NCBI RefSeq assembly: GCF_001708405.1
Contig: NZ_CP012418.1
Coordinates: 496,001 to 560,000, forward strand
Reading direction: 5' to 3'
From: Kangiella sediminilitoris
GTDB taxonomy: Bacteria; Pseudomonadota; Gammaproteobacteria; Enterobacterales; Kangiellaceae
DNA length: 64,000 nucleotides
Part shown: positions 9,706 to 18,553 of the stretch, piece by piece
How positions within the stretch are numbered: the first letter of the stretch is position 1
Layout of the letters: the number at the start of each line of letters is the position of its first letter
The notes under the pieces: model-generated
Told to the model about the DNA's origin: nothing
Seen by the model: the letters and a program-made list of their open reading frames with translations, nothing else
Databases searched by the model: none
Program-made: the position numbers and the translations under genes

Positions 9706-10998
9706 ATGTGGACTAACCGTTTCTGGCAGGCAGAGTTCTGGACTTTAGCTTTTATCATTTTTGTAGTAGGGCTAATCGGTTCACTTTTTGATAGAGCTGC
9801 TGCCAGTATTGCGGTTATCATTTTTGGATATCTACTATGGAATTTGATCCAGCTATCCAGGCTTTATAAATGGTTGGTTAAATCAAAGTCGTTATACCCT
9901 CCGTCAGCTCCAGGCCTCTGGGGTGATATTTTTAATCACCTTTATGTTCTACAGCGGAAGAACCGGAAAGAGTTAAAAAAGCTTAAAGGGATTATTTCTG
10001 AGTTTAGGGCCTCAACTTCGGCATTGAAGGAAGGGGCTCTGATTATCAGTAATCAAGGCGAAATCCGCTGGTTTAATAAAGCATCTGAGAAGTTACTGGG
10101 CTTAAAAGCCAGCACCGATATCGGTCAGCGCTTATTTAACCTGTTGCGACACCCTAGCTTTATAGAGTATGAGCAAGTGCGTGACTATGAGAAGCCTTTG
10201 ACTATCCCGTCCCCAGCGGATGAAAAGCTCATGCTTAATATACATATTACGCCCTACAACAACGATCAACGATTAGTCATGATACGTGATGTCACAGAAA
10301 AACATCATCTGGAAAGGGTACGGCAGGATTTTGTGGCTAATGTATCTCACGAGTTGAGGACGCCTTTAACGGTGATACACGGTTATCTTGAAATGCTGGA
10401 CCCAGAGGTATACCCGGAGTTGTCGAAAGTGGAAAAGCCACTACAGATGATGCGGCAGCAGGCATTGAATATGGGGCACTTAGTAGATGATCTATTGCTC
10501 CTCTCCAGATTGGACGCCAAAGATCCTGCCCATAACGGCAACAAAAAAGACATAGATATCAATATCATGCTGGACAGTATTTGCGCTGAAGCGAGGGTGT
10601 TAAGCGGAGAAAAGAATCAAACAATTTTATTCCATTCGTACTCGAACAAAACTTTTTGTGGCTCTGAAAAACAATTACGGAGTGCATTTTCCAACCTGGT
10701 ATTCAATGCCGTCCGGTACACCCAAAAGGGCGGGAAGATAGATATCTACTGGAAAGAAACCGATGAAAATCTGGTTATGAGTGTCTGTGATAATGGTCCG
10801 GGGATTGAAGAGGAGCATATACCTCGATTGACTGAAAGGTTTTACCGCGTTGATACTGGCAGGAACCGTTCTCAGGGTGGTACAGGGCTGGGTTTAGCTA
10901 TTGTAAAACACGTTCTGGAGATGCATGGTGGTTATCTGAACATTCAAAGTACTGTTGGCAAGGGTAGTGAGTTTAGCTGTTATCTACCAAAGAGTTAA
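9706..10998 (+). CDS. phoR: Phosphate regulon sensor histidine kinase PhoR
   Basis: 430 residues. Two close N-terminal hydrophobic segments (about 12-50) leave no real periplasmic domain, as in E. coli PhoR. A linker and a PAS domain (about 100-195) follow, then the HisKA phosphoacceptor (VSHELRTPLTVI) and the ATPase domain with N, G1 (DNGPGI) and G2 (GGTGLGLAI) boxes. It phosphorylates PhoB in phosphate limitation. It starts 11 nt after phoB, last of the pst-pho operon. Confidence 0.95.
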   Translation: MWTNRFWQAEFWTLAFIIFVVGLIGSLFDRAAASIAVIIFGYLLWNLIQLSRLYKWLVKSKSLYPPSAPGLWGDIFNHLYVLQRKNRKELKKLKGIISEFRASTSALKEGALIISNQGEIRWFNKASEKLLGLKASTDIGQRLFNLLRHPSFIEYEQVRDYEKPLTIPSPADEKLMLNIHITPYNNDQRLVMIRDVTEKHHLERVRQDFVANVSHELRTPLTVIHGYLEMLDPEVYPELSKVEKPLQMMRQQALNMGHLVDDLLLLSRLDAKDPAHNGNKKDIDINIMLDSICAEARVLSGEKNQTILFHSYSNKTFCGSEKQLRSAFSNLVFNAVRYTQKGGKIDIYWKETDENLVMSVCDNGPGIEEEHIPRLTERFYRVDTGRNRSQGGTGLGLAIVKHVLEMHGGYLNIQSTVGKGSEFSCYLPKS

Positions 10999-11195
10999 TC
11001 CTGTCATCAATCTTGAGTAAATAGCCTTAAACGTTAACACTGTTTCATCTGTTGTTACTATTCAATAAAGCGCAAGATTGTGTTTAACAGTTTCTGATTG
11101 ATTCAGCCCAATATAATCCATTGTAAAAAACAGTATTAGTGTCATCTAAGCCAGGCTGTTCTTTCTGTAAAATTCAAATCTGACTTGTAATAAAA

Positions 11196-11240
11196 GCGTC
11201 ATATTGCAGTCACAAGGCCTTAACATAACTTACCCATAAT
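11196..11240 (+). promoter_or_regulatory. Tandem Pho half-sites and -10 element of the pstS promoter
   Basis: Half-sites GCGTCAT (11196), CAGTCAC (11207) and CCTTAAC (11218) recur at exact 11-bp spacing. Ten bases after the last lies CATAAT (11235-11240). This is the PhoB promoter architecture with three weaker half-sites. The rest of the 284-nt gap between phoR and pstS shows no other gene. Confidence 0.75.
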
Positions 11241-11282
11241 GACAGCGTCTGTTAATCATACATACTCAGTTGGAGAGTTATA

Positions 11283-12245
11283 ATGAACTTATTCAAAAAA
11301 GTCGCTCTAGCGGCAGCAGTTTCAACTTTGTCATTAGGCGCATTGGCTGAAGCTAAAGTTGATGAAAAATTACCTACTTATAAGAAAACAAGCGGTATCT
11401 CTGGCAACCTTTCAAGCGTTGGTTCTGATACTTTGGCTAACTTAATGACACTTTGGGCTGAAGAGTTCAAGCGTCAATATCCTAACGTAAACATTCAGAT
11501 TCAAGCAGCGGGTTCTTCTACTGCGCCTCCAGCACTAACTGAGGGTACTTCAAACTTCGGTCCTATGAGCCGCATGATGAAAGATAAAGAGCTTGAAGCC
11601 TTTGAGAAAAAGCACGGTTACAAGCCAACGCCAATCGCTGTAGCAATTGATGCATTGGCCGTTTATGTGCATAAAGATAACCCAATCGAAGGCTTAACTA
11701 TTTCACAGGTTGACTCTATCTTTTCTTCAACTCGCAAATGTGATGGCGAAGCTGACATCGCTGACTGGAGTGCGCTAGGTCTTAAAGACTTGGGTGATAT
11801 CCAGCTATATGGTCGTAACTCAGTATCTGGTACTTACGGTTACTTCAAAAAGAAAGCACTTTGTAAAGGTGACTACAAGAACACTGTAAACGAGCAGCCA
11901 GGTTCTGCTTCTGTTGTTCAATCAGTAAGCCTATCTAAGAACGGTATTGGTTACTCTGGTATTGGTTACAAAACATCGGGTGTTAGAGCTTTACCACTAA
12001 CTAAAAAGAACGACACGAACTATGTTGAAGCTACGCCTGAGAATGCAATCTCTGGTGATTACCCGCTAGGTCGCCAACTGTTCGTATACGTAAACAAGCA
12101 CCCTAACAAGCCTCTTTCTCCAATCGAGCTTGAGTTCTTGAAAATGGTTCTTTCTAAAGTAGGTCAGGAAGTTGTTGTGAAAGACGGTTATATCCCACTT
12201 CCAGCAAAAATTGCTGAAATGCAGTTAAAAAAGTTAACTAAGTAA
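11283..12245 (+). CDS. pstS: Periplasmic phosphate-binding protein PstS
   Basis: 320 residues with signal peptide (cleavage about after ALA, residue 22). The ligand-binding motifs are seen: [11 protein letters not shown] near the N-terminus, [11 protein letters not shown], and [17 protein letters not shown]. It captures phosphate for PstCA. GGAG lies 8 nt before the ATG. It is separated from the pst-pho operon by its own promoter and ends at a strong terminator, allowing much higher expression than the permease genes. Two Cys in the central region could form a disulfide. Confidence 0.94.
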   Translation: MNLFKKVALAAAVSTLSLGALAEAKVDEKLPTYKKTSGISGNLSSVGSDTLANLMTLWAEEFKRQYPNVNIQIQAAGSSTAPPALTEGTSNFGPMSRMMKDKELEAFEKKHGYKPTPIAVAIDALAVYVHKDNPIEGLTISQVDSIFSSTRKCDGEADIADWSALGLKDLGDIQLYGRNSVSGTYGYFKKKALCKGDYKNTVNEQPGSASVVQSVSLSKNGIGYSGIGYKTSGVRALPLTKKNDTNYVEATPENAISGDYPLGRQLFVYVNKHPNKPLSPIELEFLKMVLSKVGQEVVVKDGYIPLPAKIAEMQLKKLTK

Positions 12246-12272
12246 TATCTTTCTAACTCATAGTAAGGCTTT

Positions 12273-12303
12273 ACCGGCTAGTGTCTCACTAGCCGGTTTT
12301 TTT
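12273..12303 (+). terminator. Intrinsic terminator of pstS
   Basis: Perfect 11-bp stem ACCGGCTAGTG / CACTAGCCGGT with a TCT loop and a seven-base T-run. Confidence 0.93.
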
Positions 12304-12655
12304 ACTTTTGGAATTGAGCTAAATAATTATCCATTTCTTCAGTATTAGCAAAAACAGTAAAGTCAGGTAGTGCCTTAACGATTTCGAAGACTTTCTTGAC
12401 GCCAGGGCTCATATTACTAACGGCAACTTTTCCGCCTTTAGCTTTTTGTTTTTTTAGAGTAGAAAATATTACGCGCAATCCAGCTGAACTGATGAACTTA
12501 AGTTCCTTCATATCGAAGACTATCGCTTTTACTGAATCATTCAGATTACCGATATATTGTTCTAGTTTAGGTGCTGTATCACTATCAAGCGAACCGTCAA
12601 GAGATAACCTTGCTGCTTCTTCACCGTTCTCACCAACTTCAATATCTAATGGCAT
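12302..12655 (-). CDS. STAS-domain anti-sigma-factor antagonist (RsbV/SpoIIAA-like)
   Basis: 117 residues, a single STAS domain. The conserved phosphorylation segment FISSAGLRVIFS (about residues 54-65) is present, with Ser-Ser where RsbV-type proteins are phosphorylated by their kinase. In its unphosphorylated form such a protein sequesters the cognate kinase/anti-sigma. It is last in a three-gene minus-strand operon with a kinase and a PP2C phosphatase. A GGAG-type site precedes the ATG. The final target is not encoded nearby. Confidence 0.88.
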   Translation of the reverse strand: MPLDIEVGENGEEAARLSLDGSLDSDTAPKLEQYIGNLNDSVKAIVFDMKELKFISSAGLRVIFSTLKKQKAKGGKVAVSNMSPGVKKVFEIVKALPDFTVFANTEEMDNYLAQFQK

Positions 12656-12680
12656 ATGATGCTCCTTTTATATAAACCTA

Positions 12681-13091
12681 TTAAGACTTAAACGTTAACA
12701 ATAAATAATTACTACCCTCTAACCATTTATAATGTTGTTCCGCAGTTAGAGATTTAATTAAATAGATCCCAAGCCCGCCTATATCTCTATTCTCAACTGG
12801 AGATTCTAAGTCCGGGTTCTCCTCGGCTAAGGGGTTAAACTGATTCCCATCATCTGCAATCTCAATCACTAATTCCTTAGGTGAGTTGCTTTGCATAGAG
12901 CAAGTAATTTTAATTGCATCCGAATGTCCCTCTGAGTACTTTTTTATATTGCTTACAACTTCATCTGCTACTAGTAACGCATTATTCAAAATGTCTGAAT
13001 CGATATTGTGAGATTGACAAAATCGCTCTATACACTCTGAGACTGAGCTGATTAGTGAATTTGATTTTGATAAGAAACTATATTTATCCAT
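12681..13091 (-). CDS. RsbW/SpoIIAB-like serine kinase (anti-sigma regulatory factor)
   Basis: 136 residues, a GHKL ATPase-fold protein without other domains. The N box (ADEVVSNIKKYS), G1 box (IADDGNQFNP) and G2 box (GGLGIYLIKSL) are visible. Such proteins phosphorylate a STAS antagonist and hold a sigma factor or another partner. The gene overlaps the end of the upstream phosphatase gene by 8 nt, so the two are translationally coupled. It lies 25 nt before the STAS gene. Confidence 0.88.
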   Translation of the reverse strand: MDKYSFLSKSNSLISSVSECIERFCQSHNIDSDILNNALLVADEVVSNIKKYSEGHSDAIKITCSMQSNSPKELVIEIADDGNQFNPLAEENPDLESPVENRDIGGLGIYLIKSLTAEQHYKWLEGSNYLLLTFKS

Positions 13092-15084
13092 TTTGTATCT
13101 TTTCTAGAATGAAGAGTGTTATATCATCGGATTGAGGCTCGTTTCCTGCAAATTTAGAAACCTGTTCCAGAACATGCTCGGAAATTAAGTTAATGGGTTG
13201 AACGGATTTAGACTCTTCCAAAGTTTCCAATAATTTCTCGTCTGAGAATTCTTCATGTTCCTCATTGAAGGCTTCTGTGATTCCGTCAGTGTATATAACC
13301 AGTTTATCTCCTACATAAAAGTCTACCTGAGTTTCTTTGTACTCTCCATTTTCAAACAGGCCCAAAGGTGACCCAGCTTCAACTTCAATGAAAGAAACAT
13401 CGCCAGAAGATTTTATGAGTACTGGGGGGTTATGTCCTGCACAGGCCACAGTTAAACGACTATCACTGGGGTCGAGTACGGCACAGAAGAATGTAATAAA
13501 CATACATTCGTCGTTGTCTTCTGCCAGTTCATCATTGAGCTCTGAAACGATGTCACTGAGTGATATCGATTTAGGGACCAGAAGTTTTGCAAGGCTAACA
13601 GCTCTGGACATAAATAAGGCGGCTGGAACACCCTTATCAGAAACATCCCCGACTGCAATAAAGTATTTGCCATTTGGTAGTGCTATCGCAATATATAAAT
13701 CACCCCCCACGGCTTTGGCAGGCAATAACCTTGCATCAATATTGTATTCAGGAAGTGCTAAGTTTAAATTCCCAGCTCCTGGTACCATACTCATCTGAAT
13801 CTTCCGCGCAATTTCTAATTCGCTTTCGAGCTTCTTTTTTGCCACCTTTGCATTGGCAAGATCATTAATGTGTTGCTTGATGGAGTTCTTCATTGTGTGT
13901 AAAGCAACGACCAGATCTCCTACCTCATCGTTACTGTTAATATCGGGTAATGTGAAATTGAAGTTACCGTTACTGACATCCTCAATGGATTTGTGAAGTT
14001 GACTCAGAGGATCGGAAATGCGTTTGGCAAGATACCAGGTAACAGCGATAAGCATAATCAATAGCATCACTGAAATGATATACATTTGATTTTTAAGACT
14101 CAGGTAATTAGCCAGCAGATCGTCCTTGGGGATGGCAACGATTAATTCAGGTGTAATCGTACCTGAGAAATCTAGCCTTGAACGGTGTACTAACCACCCA
14201 TCCTTATCTTCTGAACGGCCAATATGACTGAAGATGGGGTGCTCTAGCTCAGAAATTGTGCGTTGCCTGAGCCCTTTGTCTGGCGTTTGAACTAAAGGGG
14301 ATATATCTCCACTCCATGCAAGGATCTCTTGGTTATTGTGAATCAAAGATGCTGAAGAGTGAGTGATTGGATTCTCTTTTAACTTTTTAGCGATGTTGCT
14401 TAAAGTGATGTCAGTAGCAATGACTAAGGTTTTATTCTGATTGGCTTTTGCAATAGTGATGCCTATTTCTTTCATAAAATAAAAAACATAGGGAGATGTG
14501 GTTATGGAGTCATCACTCGCCATAGCATCCAGATACCAAGGCCTAATTCTTGGATCATAACCGGTATCTTCTAACGCTTCTGTACCAATAATTTCAACAT
14601 TATTATTGAAGAAATAACGGATATGCTTTTTCATTTCCTTTTGAAGATAGTCGGCAACAAAGTACGCATCATCGGGCGCATTAAATTTATCTCTTAAAAA
14701 CTTTTCAGGAATGTACCTTAATATAAAATAATCACCTTGGTGAGACCCAACCTGAATTCCTGTTGCTGAGGGGAGCTTTTCAAGCATTTGAGAGAAACTA
14801 GGCACTAATAATAATGGATCATCAATGTTATCCATCTCATTAAACTGGCTGGAGGCCAGGAGGGTAGTCGCACGGTCTACGGGAGCATAACTTCTCTGCA
14901 ACTCTAGGTTGATTTCATTGCTGGAAGACTCAAAAATCCTTTTAGCCGTTTCGTTTAGTAAAACGTTTGAAATGCTCTGACTGTAAGTGATAATAAATGC
15001 AGCAAATACAAAGGCAACAAGAATTGTACCTAATACAATCTTGTCACGGATCGACATAGAGCTAAGTAATGGAAACTGTCTCAT
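13084..15084 (-). CDS. Membrane sensor PP2C (SpoIIE/RsbU-type) phosphatase with HAMP domain
   Basis: 666 residues. A first membrane helix (about 15-37), a periplasmic sensor region of Cache type (about 40-330), a second helix (about 335-355), then HAMP (about 355-410), a short coiled coil and the PP2C_SIG phosphatase domain (about 430-660). Metal-binding Asp residues appear in VGGDLYIAI, VGDVSDKGVPAALFM and YTDGITEAFN. It would dephosphorylate the STAS protein encoded two genes downstream in response to an extracytoplasmic cue. First gene of the operon. Confidence 0.9.
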   Translation of the reverse strand: MRQFPLLSSMSIRDKIVLGTILVAFVFAAFIITYSQSISNVLLNETAKRIFESSSNEINLELQRSYAPVDRATTLLASSQFNEMDNIDDPLLLVPSFSQMLEKLPSATGIQVGSHQGDYFILRYIPEKFLRDKFNAPDDAYFVADYLQKEMKKHIRYFFNNNVEIIGTEALEDTGYDPRIRPWYLDAMASDDSITTSPYVFYFMKEIGITIAKANQNKTLVIATDITLSNIAKKLKENPITHSSASLIHNNQEILAWSGDISPLVQTPDKGLRQRTISELEHPIFSHIGRSEDKDGWLVHRSRLDFSGTITPELIVAIPKDDLLANYLSLKNQMYIISVMLLIMLIAVTWYLAKRISDPLSQLHKSIEDVSNGNFNFTLPDINSNDEVGDLVVALHTMKNSIKQHINDLANAKVAKKKLESELEIARKIQMSMVPGAGNLNLALPEYNIDARLLPAKAVGGDLYIAIALPNGKYFIAVGDVSDKGVPAALFMSRAVSLAKLLVPKSISLSDIVSELNDELAEDNDECMFITFFCAVLDPSDSRLTVACAGHNPPVLIKSSGDVSFIEVEAGSPLGLFENGEYKETQVDFYVGDKLVIYTDGITEAFNEEHEEFSDEKLLETLEESKSVQPINLISEHVLEQVSKFAGNEPQSDDITLFILEKIQNG

Positions 15085-15332
15085 CCCCTTGCTCCTAAGT
15101 AATCTGGCTCATATTAAGCCATGTGTGATTTTCAGCGTGTAAAGCTACTTTCACACTAAGATCCGTTGCTAATATATAGATGATACTTAACTCCTTGTAT
15201 TTTGTATCTGGTTATAACTTAGCCATTTGCGACGTAATTTTGAAGTGAAATTTTAAATAATCGTCGGTTAATAGTGGTTTTTTGCTATATTTATCGCCTT
15301 AGAGAGGCATATAAAAAGGTTCAAGAGAGTCT

Positions 15333-16214
15333 ATGGTCAGGTTATCAGACAGCCCTATTCAGCCGGTTACCTGGAGTCAGGCAGAAAAGTATGGAGTTAC
15401 CATAGATATTAAGCGAGATGACTTAATTCACCCGATCGTTACTGGTAATAAGTGGAGAAAACTTAAATATCTGCTAATGGATGCTCAGAATAAAAAGTGC
15501 CGACAAATTGTCAGCATGGGTGGTAATTGGTCTAATCATCTACATGCTTTAGCCTTTGCGGGAAACTCCCTGGGTATCAAAACACGAGCTTTTGTGCGAG
15601 CCCATCAAAATCAGGCCTTAACGCCTACGCTGAGAGATTGCCAACGATGGGGAATGACCCTTCAATTTTGTACTCGAAGTGATTATGAATTATTGCGCAA
15701 AGACAGCCATTGGGCGAGGTGGCAAAACAGGTTTCCAGACAGTTACTGGATAGGCGAGGGTGGCTTTAGTGAGCTGGCGATACAGGGTGTGAGTGATATG
15801 TCTAGAGAAGTACAGGAAGCTTACGATTATATATTTACTGGTTGTGGTTCTGGAGCAACGCTGTGTGGATTAGCCAGAGCTTTTCCTGAAACTAGGATCG
15901 TAGGTGTCGCTGCATTTTCTGGTGCGGAGTACCTAAAGAGCGAGATTCAAGCCTATCTGGGAAAGCTGACAAACTGGTTTCTGGATACTAAGCATCACTG
16001 CGGTGGCTTTGCCAAAAGCTCAGAACTGCTTTTAAAACTTCAGTCAGAACTGGAGAGTAAGAACGAGTTTCGACTTGATACTGTCTATAACACAAAAACA
16101 TTTCTGGCCTTAAATAGTTGGATAGAAGAAGGCTATATAACTAAGAGCAACAAAGTGCTGGTTATTCATACGGGGGGACTACAGGGTGAACGTGTTACAC
16201 CCACTGATAAATAG
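15333..16214 (+). CDS. PLP-dependent D-cysteine desulfhydrase / ACC deaminase family enzyme
   Basis: 293 residues. The PLP-lysine region is clear (IKRDDLIHPIVTGNKWRKLKYLL, Lys in GNKWRK; quoted motif spans about 26-48), followed by a substrate-binding stretch SMGGNWSNHLHALA and a phosphate-binding glycine loop GCGSGATLCGLA. The family converts D-cysteine to pyruvate, sulfide and ammonia, or opens 1-aminocyclopropane-1-carboxylate; the sequence does not settle which. Its end overlaps the convergent membrane-protein gene by 20 nt. Confidence 0.8.
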   Translation: MVRLSDSPIQPVTWSQAEKYGVTIDIKRDDLIHPIVTGNKWRKLKYLLMDAQNKKCRQIVSMGGNWSNHLHALAFAGNSLGIKTRAFVRAHQNQALTPTLRDCQRWGMTLQFCTRSDYELLRKDSHWARWQNRFPDSYWIGEGGFSELAIQGVSDMSREVQEAYDYIFTGCGSGATLCGLARAFPETRIVGVAAFSGAEYLKSEIQAYLGKLTNWFLDTKHHCGGFAKSSELLLKLQSELESKNEFRLDTVYNTKTFLALNSWIEEGYITKSNKVLVIHTGGLQGERVTPTDK

Positions 16215-16611
16215 AGTAACCAATCACAGCAAGTCCGAAGAGCCCTTGCAGGGTAAACAGTGCCCTAAATATGAAGGTATAACGCAAGTATCTGCTCAAG
16301 TTGGCTTCGTCCAAAGCAAATAAACGTGAACTCTCTGAAAAGGTTTCTTCGCAGCGTATCAGGCCGGGGATAGTGAGTTTAAGCAGGACCTGACTTCTCA
16401 TATCCAGAACAGTAAATGCTAAGGCCAGAATACAAATTAAACCTCCTATCAGTAGTATAACCAAAGGGTGCGCTTCTTTTTCAAAGGCAGCAAAAGCCCC
16501 GCCATTGACAAACATGGTTAGAGTGATAAAGAAATGGAATGCTTTTAAGCGCTGCTCTGCGTTGAATTTGAAGTGTTCCCATAGATAATTTTTTTCTTCT
16601 AAATAATCCAT
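16195..16611 (-). CDS. Small integral membrane protein, unknown function
   Basis: 138 residues from the chosen ATG. An amphipathic N-terminus (about 1-22) is followed by two close hydrophobic segments (about 24-68), a polar middle with acidic residues, and a C-terminal pair of hydrophobic stretches (about 108-137). I do not recognise the family. An in-frame ATG at 16671 would add 20 residues without helping the topology, and neither start has a convincing ribosome site. Confidence 0.6.
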   Translation of the reverse strand: MDYLEEKNYLWEHFKFNAEQRLKAFHFFITLTMFVNGGAFAAFEKEAHPLVILLIGGLICILALAFTVLDMRSQVLLKLTIPGLIRCEETFSESSRLFALDEANLSRYLRYTFIFRALFTLQGLFGLAVIGYSIYQWV

Positions 16612-16737
16612 ACAAGTCCACATCCAGTTTTTTGAGGCTAGTTTACATAAAAAAGGGGGAGATAACAGCACACCAATTGTGGCAAATTGCCGAAGAAGTT
16701 GTGATATGATATTTTCTCGTCAAAAGCGAGGTACCTT

Positions 16738-17205
16738 ATGAAAACAGGTCAAGAATGGATTGCGGAGTATAGCGAAAGCCATCGAAACCCGAAAAATAAG
16801 CTATTACATTGGATTTGTGTGCCGCCGATTATGTGGACTGTGTTAGCTTTTTTATGGTCAATACCGGTTCCTGAAGCGCTACAATTTCACCCATGGCTTA
16901 ATTGGGCCACAGTTTTCGTACTATTGGCTCAGTTATTTTACCTCAGCTTTGGCGCAGCCATATTTATTGGGATGTTGCTGGTCAGTGTAGGCATGCTATT
17001 ATTTACCGCCTGGCTTGAGCAGGCAGCGCCCTTTGCTTTATGGCAAATCGCTTTGGTGGTGTTCATTCTCGCCTGGATAGGGCAGTTTGTTGGGCATCAT
17101 ATTGAAGGTAAAAAGCCTTCTTTTTTCAAAGACTTATTGTTTTTGCTTGTGGGGCCTGCGTGGGAAATGAATTATTTCTTGCGTAAGATCCGTGTAATTT
17201 CATAA
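16738..17205 (+). CDS. Mpo1-like (DUF962) membrane protein
   Basis: 155 residues with the DUF962/YGL010w hallmarks: N-terminal YSESHRNPKNKLLHWICVPP (His in SHRNP and LHW), hydrophobic helices in between, and a second His pair in GQFVGHHIEGKKPSF. In yeast, Mpo1 is an iron-dependent dioxygenase in alpha-oxidation of 2-hydroxy fatty acids, and these histidines bind the metal. A bacterial role is inferred from family only. GAGG lies before the ATG. Confidence 0.85.
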   Translation: MKTGQEWIAEYSESHRNPKNKLLHWICVPPIMWTVLAFLWSIPVPEALQFHPWLNWATVFVLLAQLFYLSFGAAIFIGMLLVSVGMLLFTAWLEQAAPFALWQIALVVFILAWIGQFVGHHIEGKKPSFFKDLLFLLVGPAWEMNYFLRKIRVIS

Positions 17206-17248
17206 TATTTCATACTTTAAATCCAGTTTTTAACATTGGGGATAACTG

Positions 17249-18505
17249 ATGCAGAATCCTGATACTACAGAGAATGTAGCACTGATTCAGTCTGATGCCG
17301 TGGCCTTTGGCGTGATTATGGCGGTGTTAGGACTTATTTTTTATACCTCCAGTCGTCAGCATGGCTTCTGGCATAAATTCTATAAACATATTCCGGCTTT
17401 GTTGTTGTGCTACTTTGTCCCCGGGGCCTTAAATACTTTTGGTATTTTTGAGGTAGAGTCGGCTAAGAATATTTACCACATTGCCTCCCGTTACTTGTTG
17501 CCTGCGAGCTTATTCCTTCTGACTTTAAGCATCGATCTTAAGAAGATTTTTGGTTTAGGCTGGCGCGCTTTGGCCATGTTCTTTACTGCCACGGTGGGTA
17601 TTATTATAGGTGGTCCTCTGGCTATCTGGTTATTCCACGTTATATCTCCGGAATGGGTTGCGGGCGATATATGGAAAGGTATGTCTACGGTAGCCGGTAG
17701 CTGGATTGGCGGTGGTGCAAACCAGGCATCCATGCAGGCACTGTACAATGTGAACGATACTCTATTCGGTACTATGGCTGTAGTTGATGTGCTGGTCGCT
17801 GAAATTTGGATGATTGGTCTACTTATTATGGCTAAAAAGTCAGACTCCCTGGATAAAAAGCTGGGCGCTGATAACTCCAGTATCGAAGATCTGAAGCATA
17901 CGGTTGAAAAGTACACTCGTGAAAATGAGCGTGTATCTCACCTAAATGATTATATGATCATCTTGGGTGTTGCTTTTGGTGTTGTTGCACTTGGTCATGC
18001 AATTGGTGGATGGTTGAGTCCTTTCTTTGGACAGTTTGAGTGGGCGAAAGAATACAGCTTGGACAGTAACTTTTTATGGTTAATTTTAACCGCTACCTTT
18101 GCAGGCATCGGTTTATCCTTTACCCGTACCCGTGAGTACGAACATGCTGGAGCCTCTAAGATTGGCTCAGTATTTATTTATGTCCTTGTTGCAAGCATTG
18201 GTATGAAAATGGATCTGTTTAAGATCTTTGAAGAGTGGCAGTTATTCTTGGTAGGCGCAGTTTGGATGATGATACACATCATATTGCTATTTATCGTTGC
18301 TAAAGCGATTAAAGCACCGGCATTCTTTATTGCGGTCGGTAGTAAGGCTAACGTCGGTGGTGCTGCTTCCGCTCCGGTAGTAGCGGCTGCTTTCCACCCG
18401 TCACTTGCACCAGTCGGTGTACTGCTGGCTATTCTGGGTTATGCAGTAGGTACTTTTGGTGCTTATCTAACCGCAGAAATGATGCGCATGATTGTCACGG
18501 GTTAA
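17249..18505 (+). CDS. DUF819 family membrane protein (YjcL-like)
   Basis: 418 residues with about ten to twelve hydrophobic segments. Family-typical stretches include RYLLPASLFLLTLSIDLKKI, GSWIGGGANQASMQ and the C-terminal GSKANVGGAASAPVVAAAFH. It is likely a transporter of the DUF819 group, which has an inverted-repeat fold and no firmly assigned substrate that I can name. A GGGGATAACTG leader precedes the ATG. It starts 43 nt after the Mpo1-like gene and ends at a strong terminator. Confidence 0.85.
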   Translation: MQNPDTTENVALIQSDAVAFGVIMAVLGLIFYTSSRQHGFWHKFYKHIPALLLCYFVPGALNTFGIFEVESAKNIYHIASRYLLPASLFLLTLSIDLKKIFGLGWRALAMFFTATVGIIIGGPLAIWLFHVISPEWVAGDIWKGMSTVAGSWIGGGANQASMQALYNVNDTLFGTMAVVDVLVAEIWMIGLLIMAKKSDSLDKKLGADNSSIEDLKHTVEKYTRENERVSHLNDYMIILGVAFGVVALGHAIGGWLSPFFGQFEWAKEYSLDSNFLWLILTATFAGIGLSFTRTREYEHAGASKIGSVFIYVLVASIGMKMDLFKIFEEWQLFLVGAVWMMIHIILLFIVAKAIKAPAFFIAVGSKANVGGAASAPVVAAAFHPSLAPVGVLLAILGYAVGTFGAYLTAEMMRMIVTG

Positions 18506-18518
18506 TTCTAGACCTTAT

Positions 18519-18548
18519 AAAAAAAGCGGCTTTAAAGCCGCTTTTTTT
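18519..18548. terminator. Bidirectional intrinsic terminator
   Basis: Near-perfect palindrome: seven A, GCGGCTTT / AAAGCCGC, seven T. It serves both the DUF819 gene and the convergent ctlX. Confidence 0.92.
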
Positions 18549-18553
18549 GGCAC

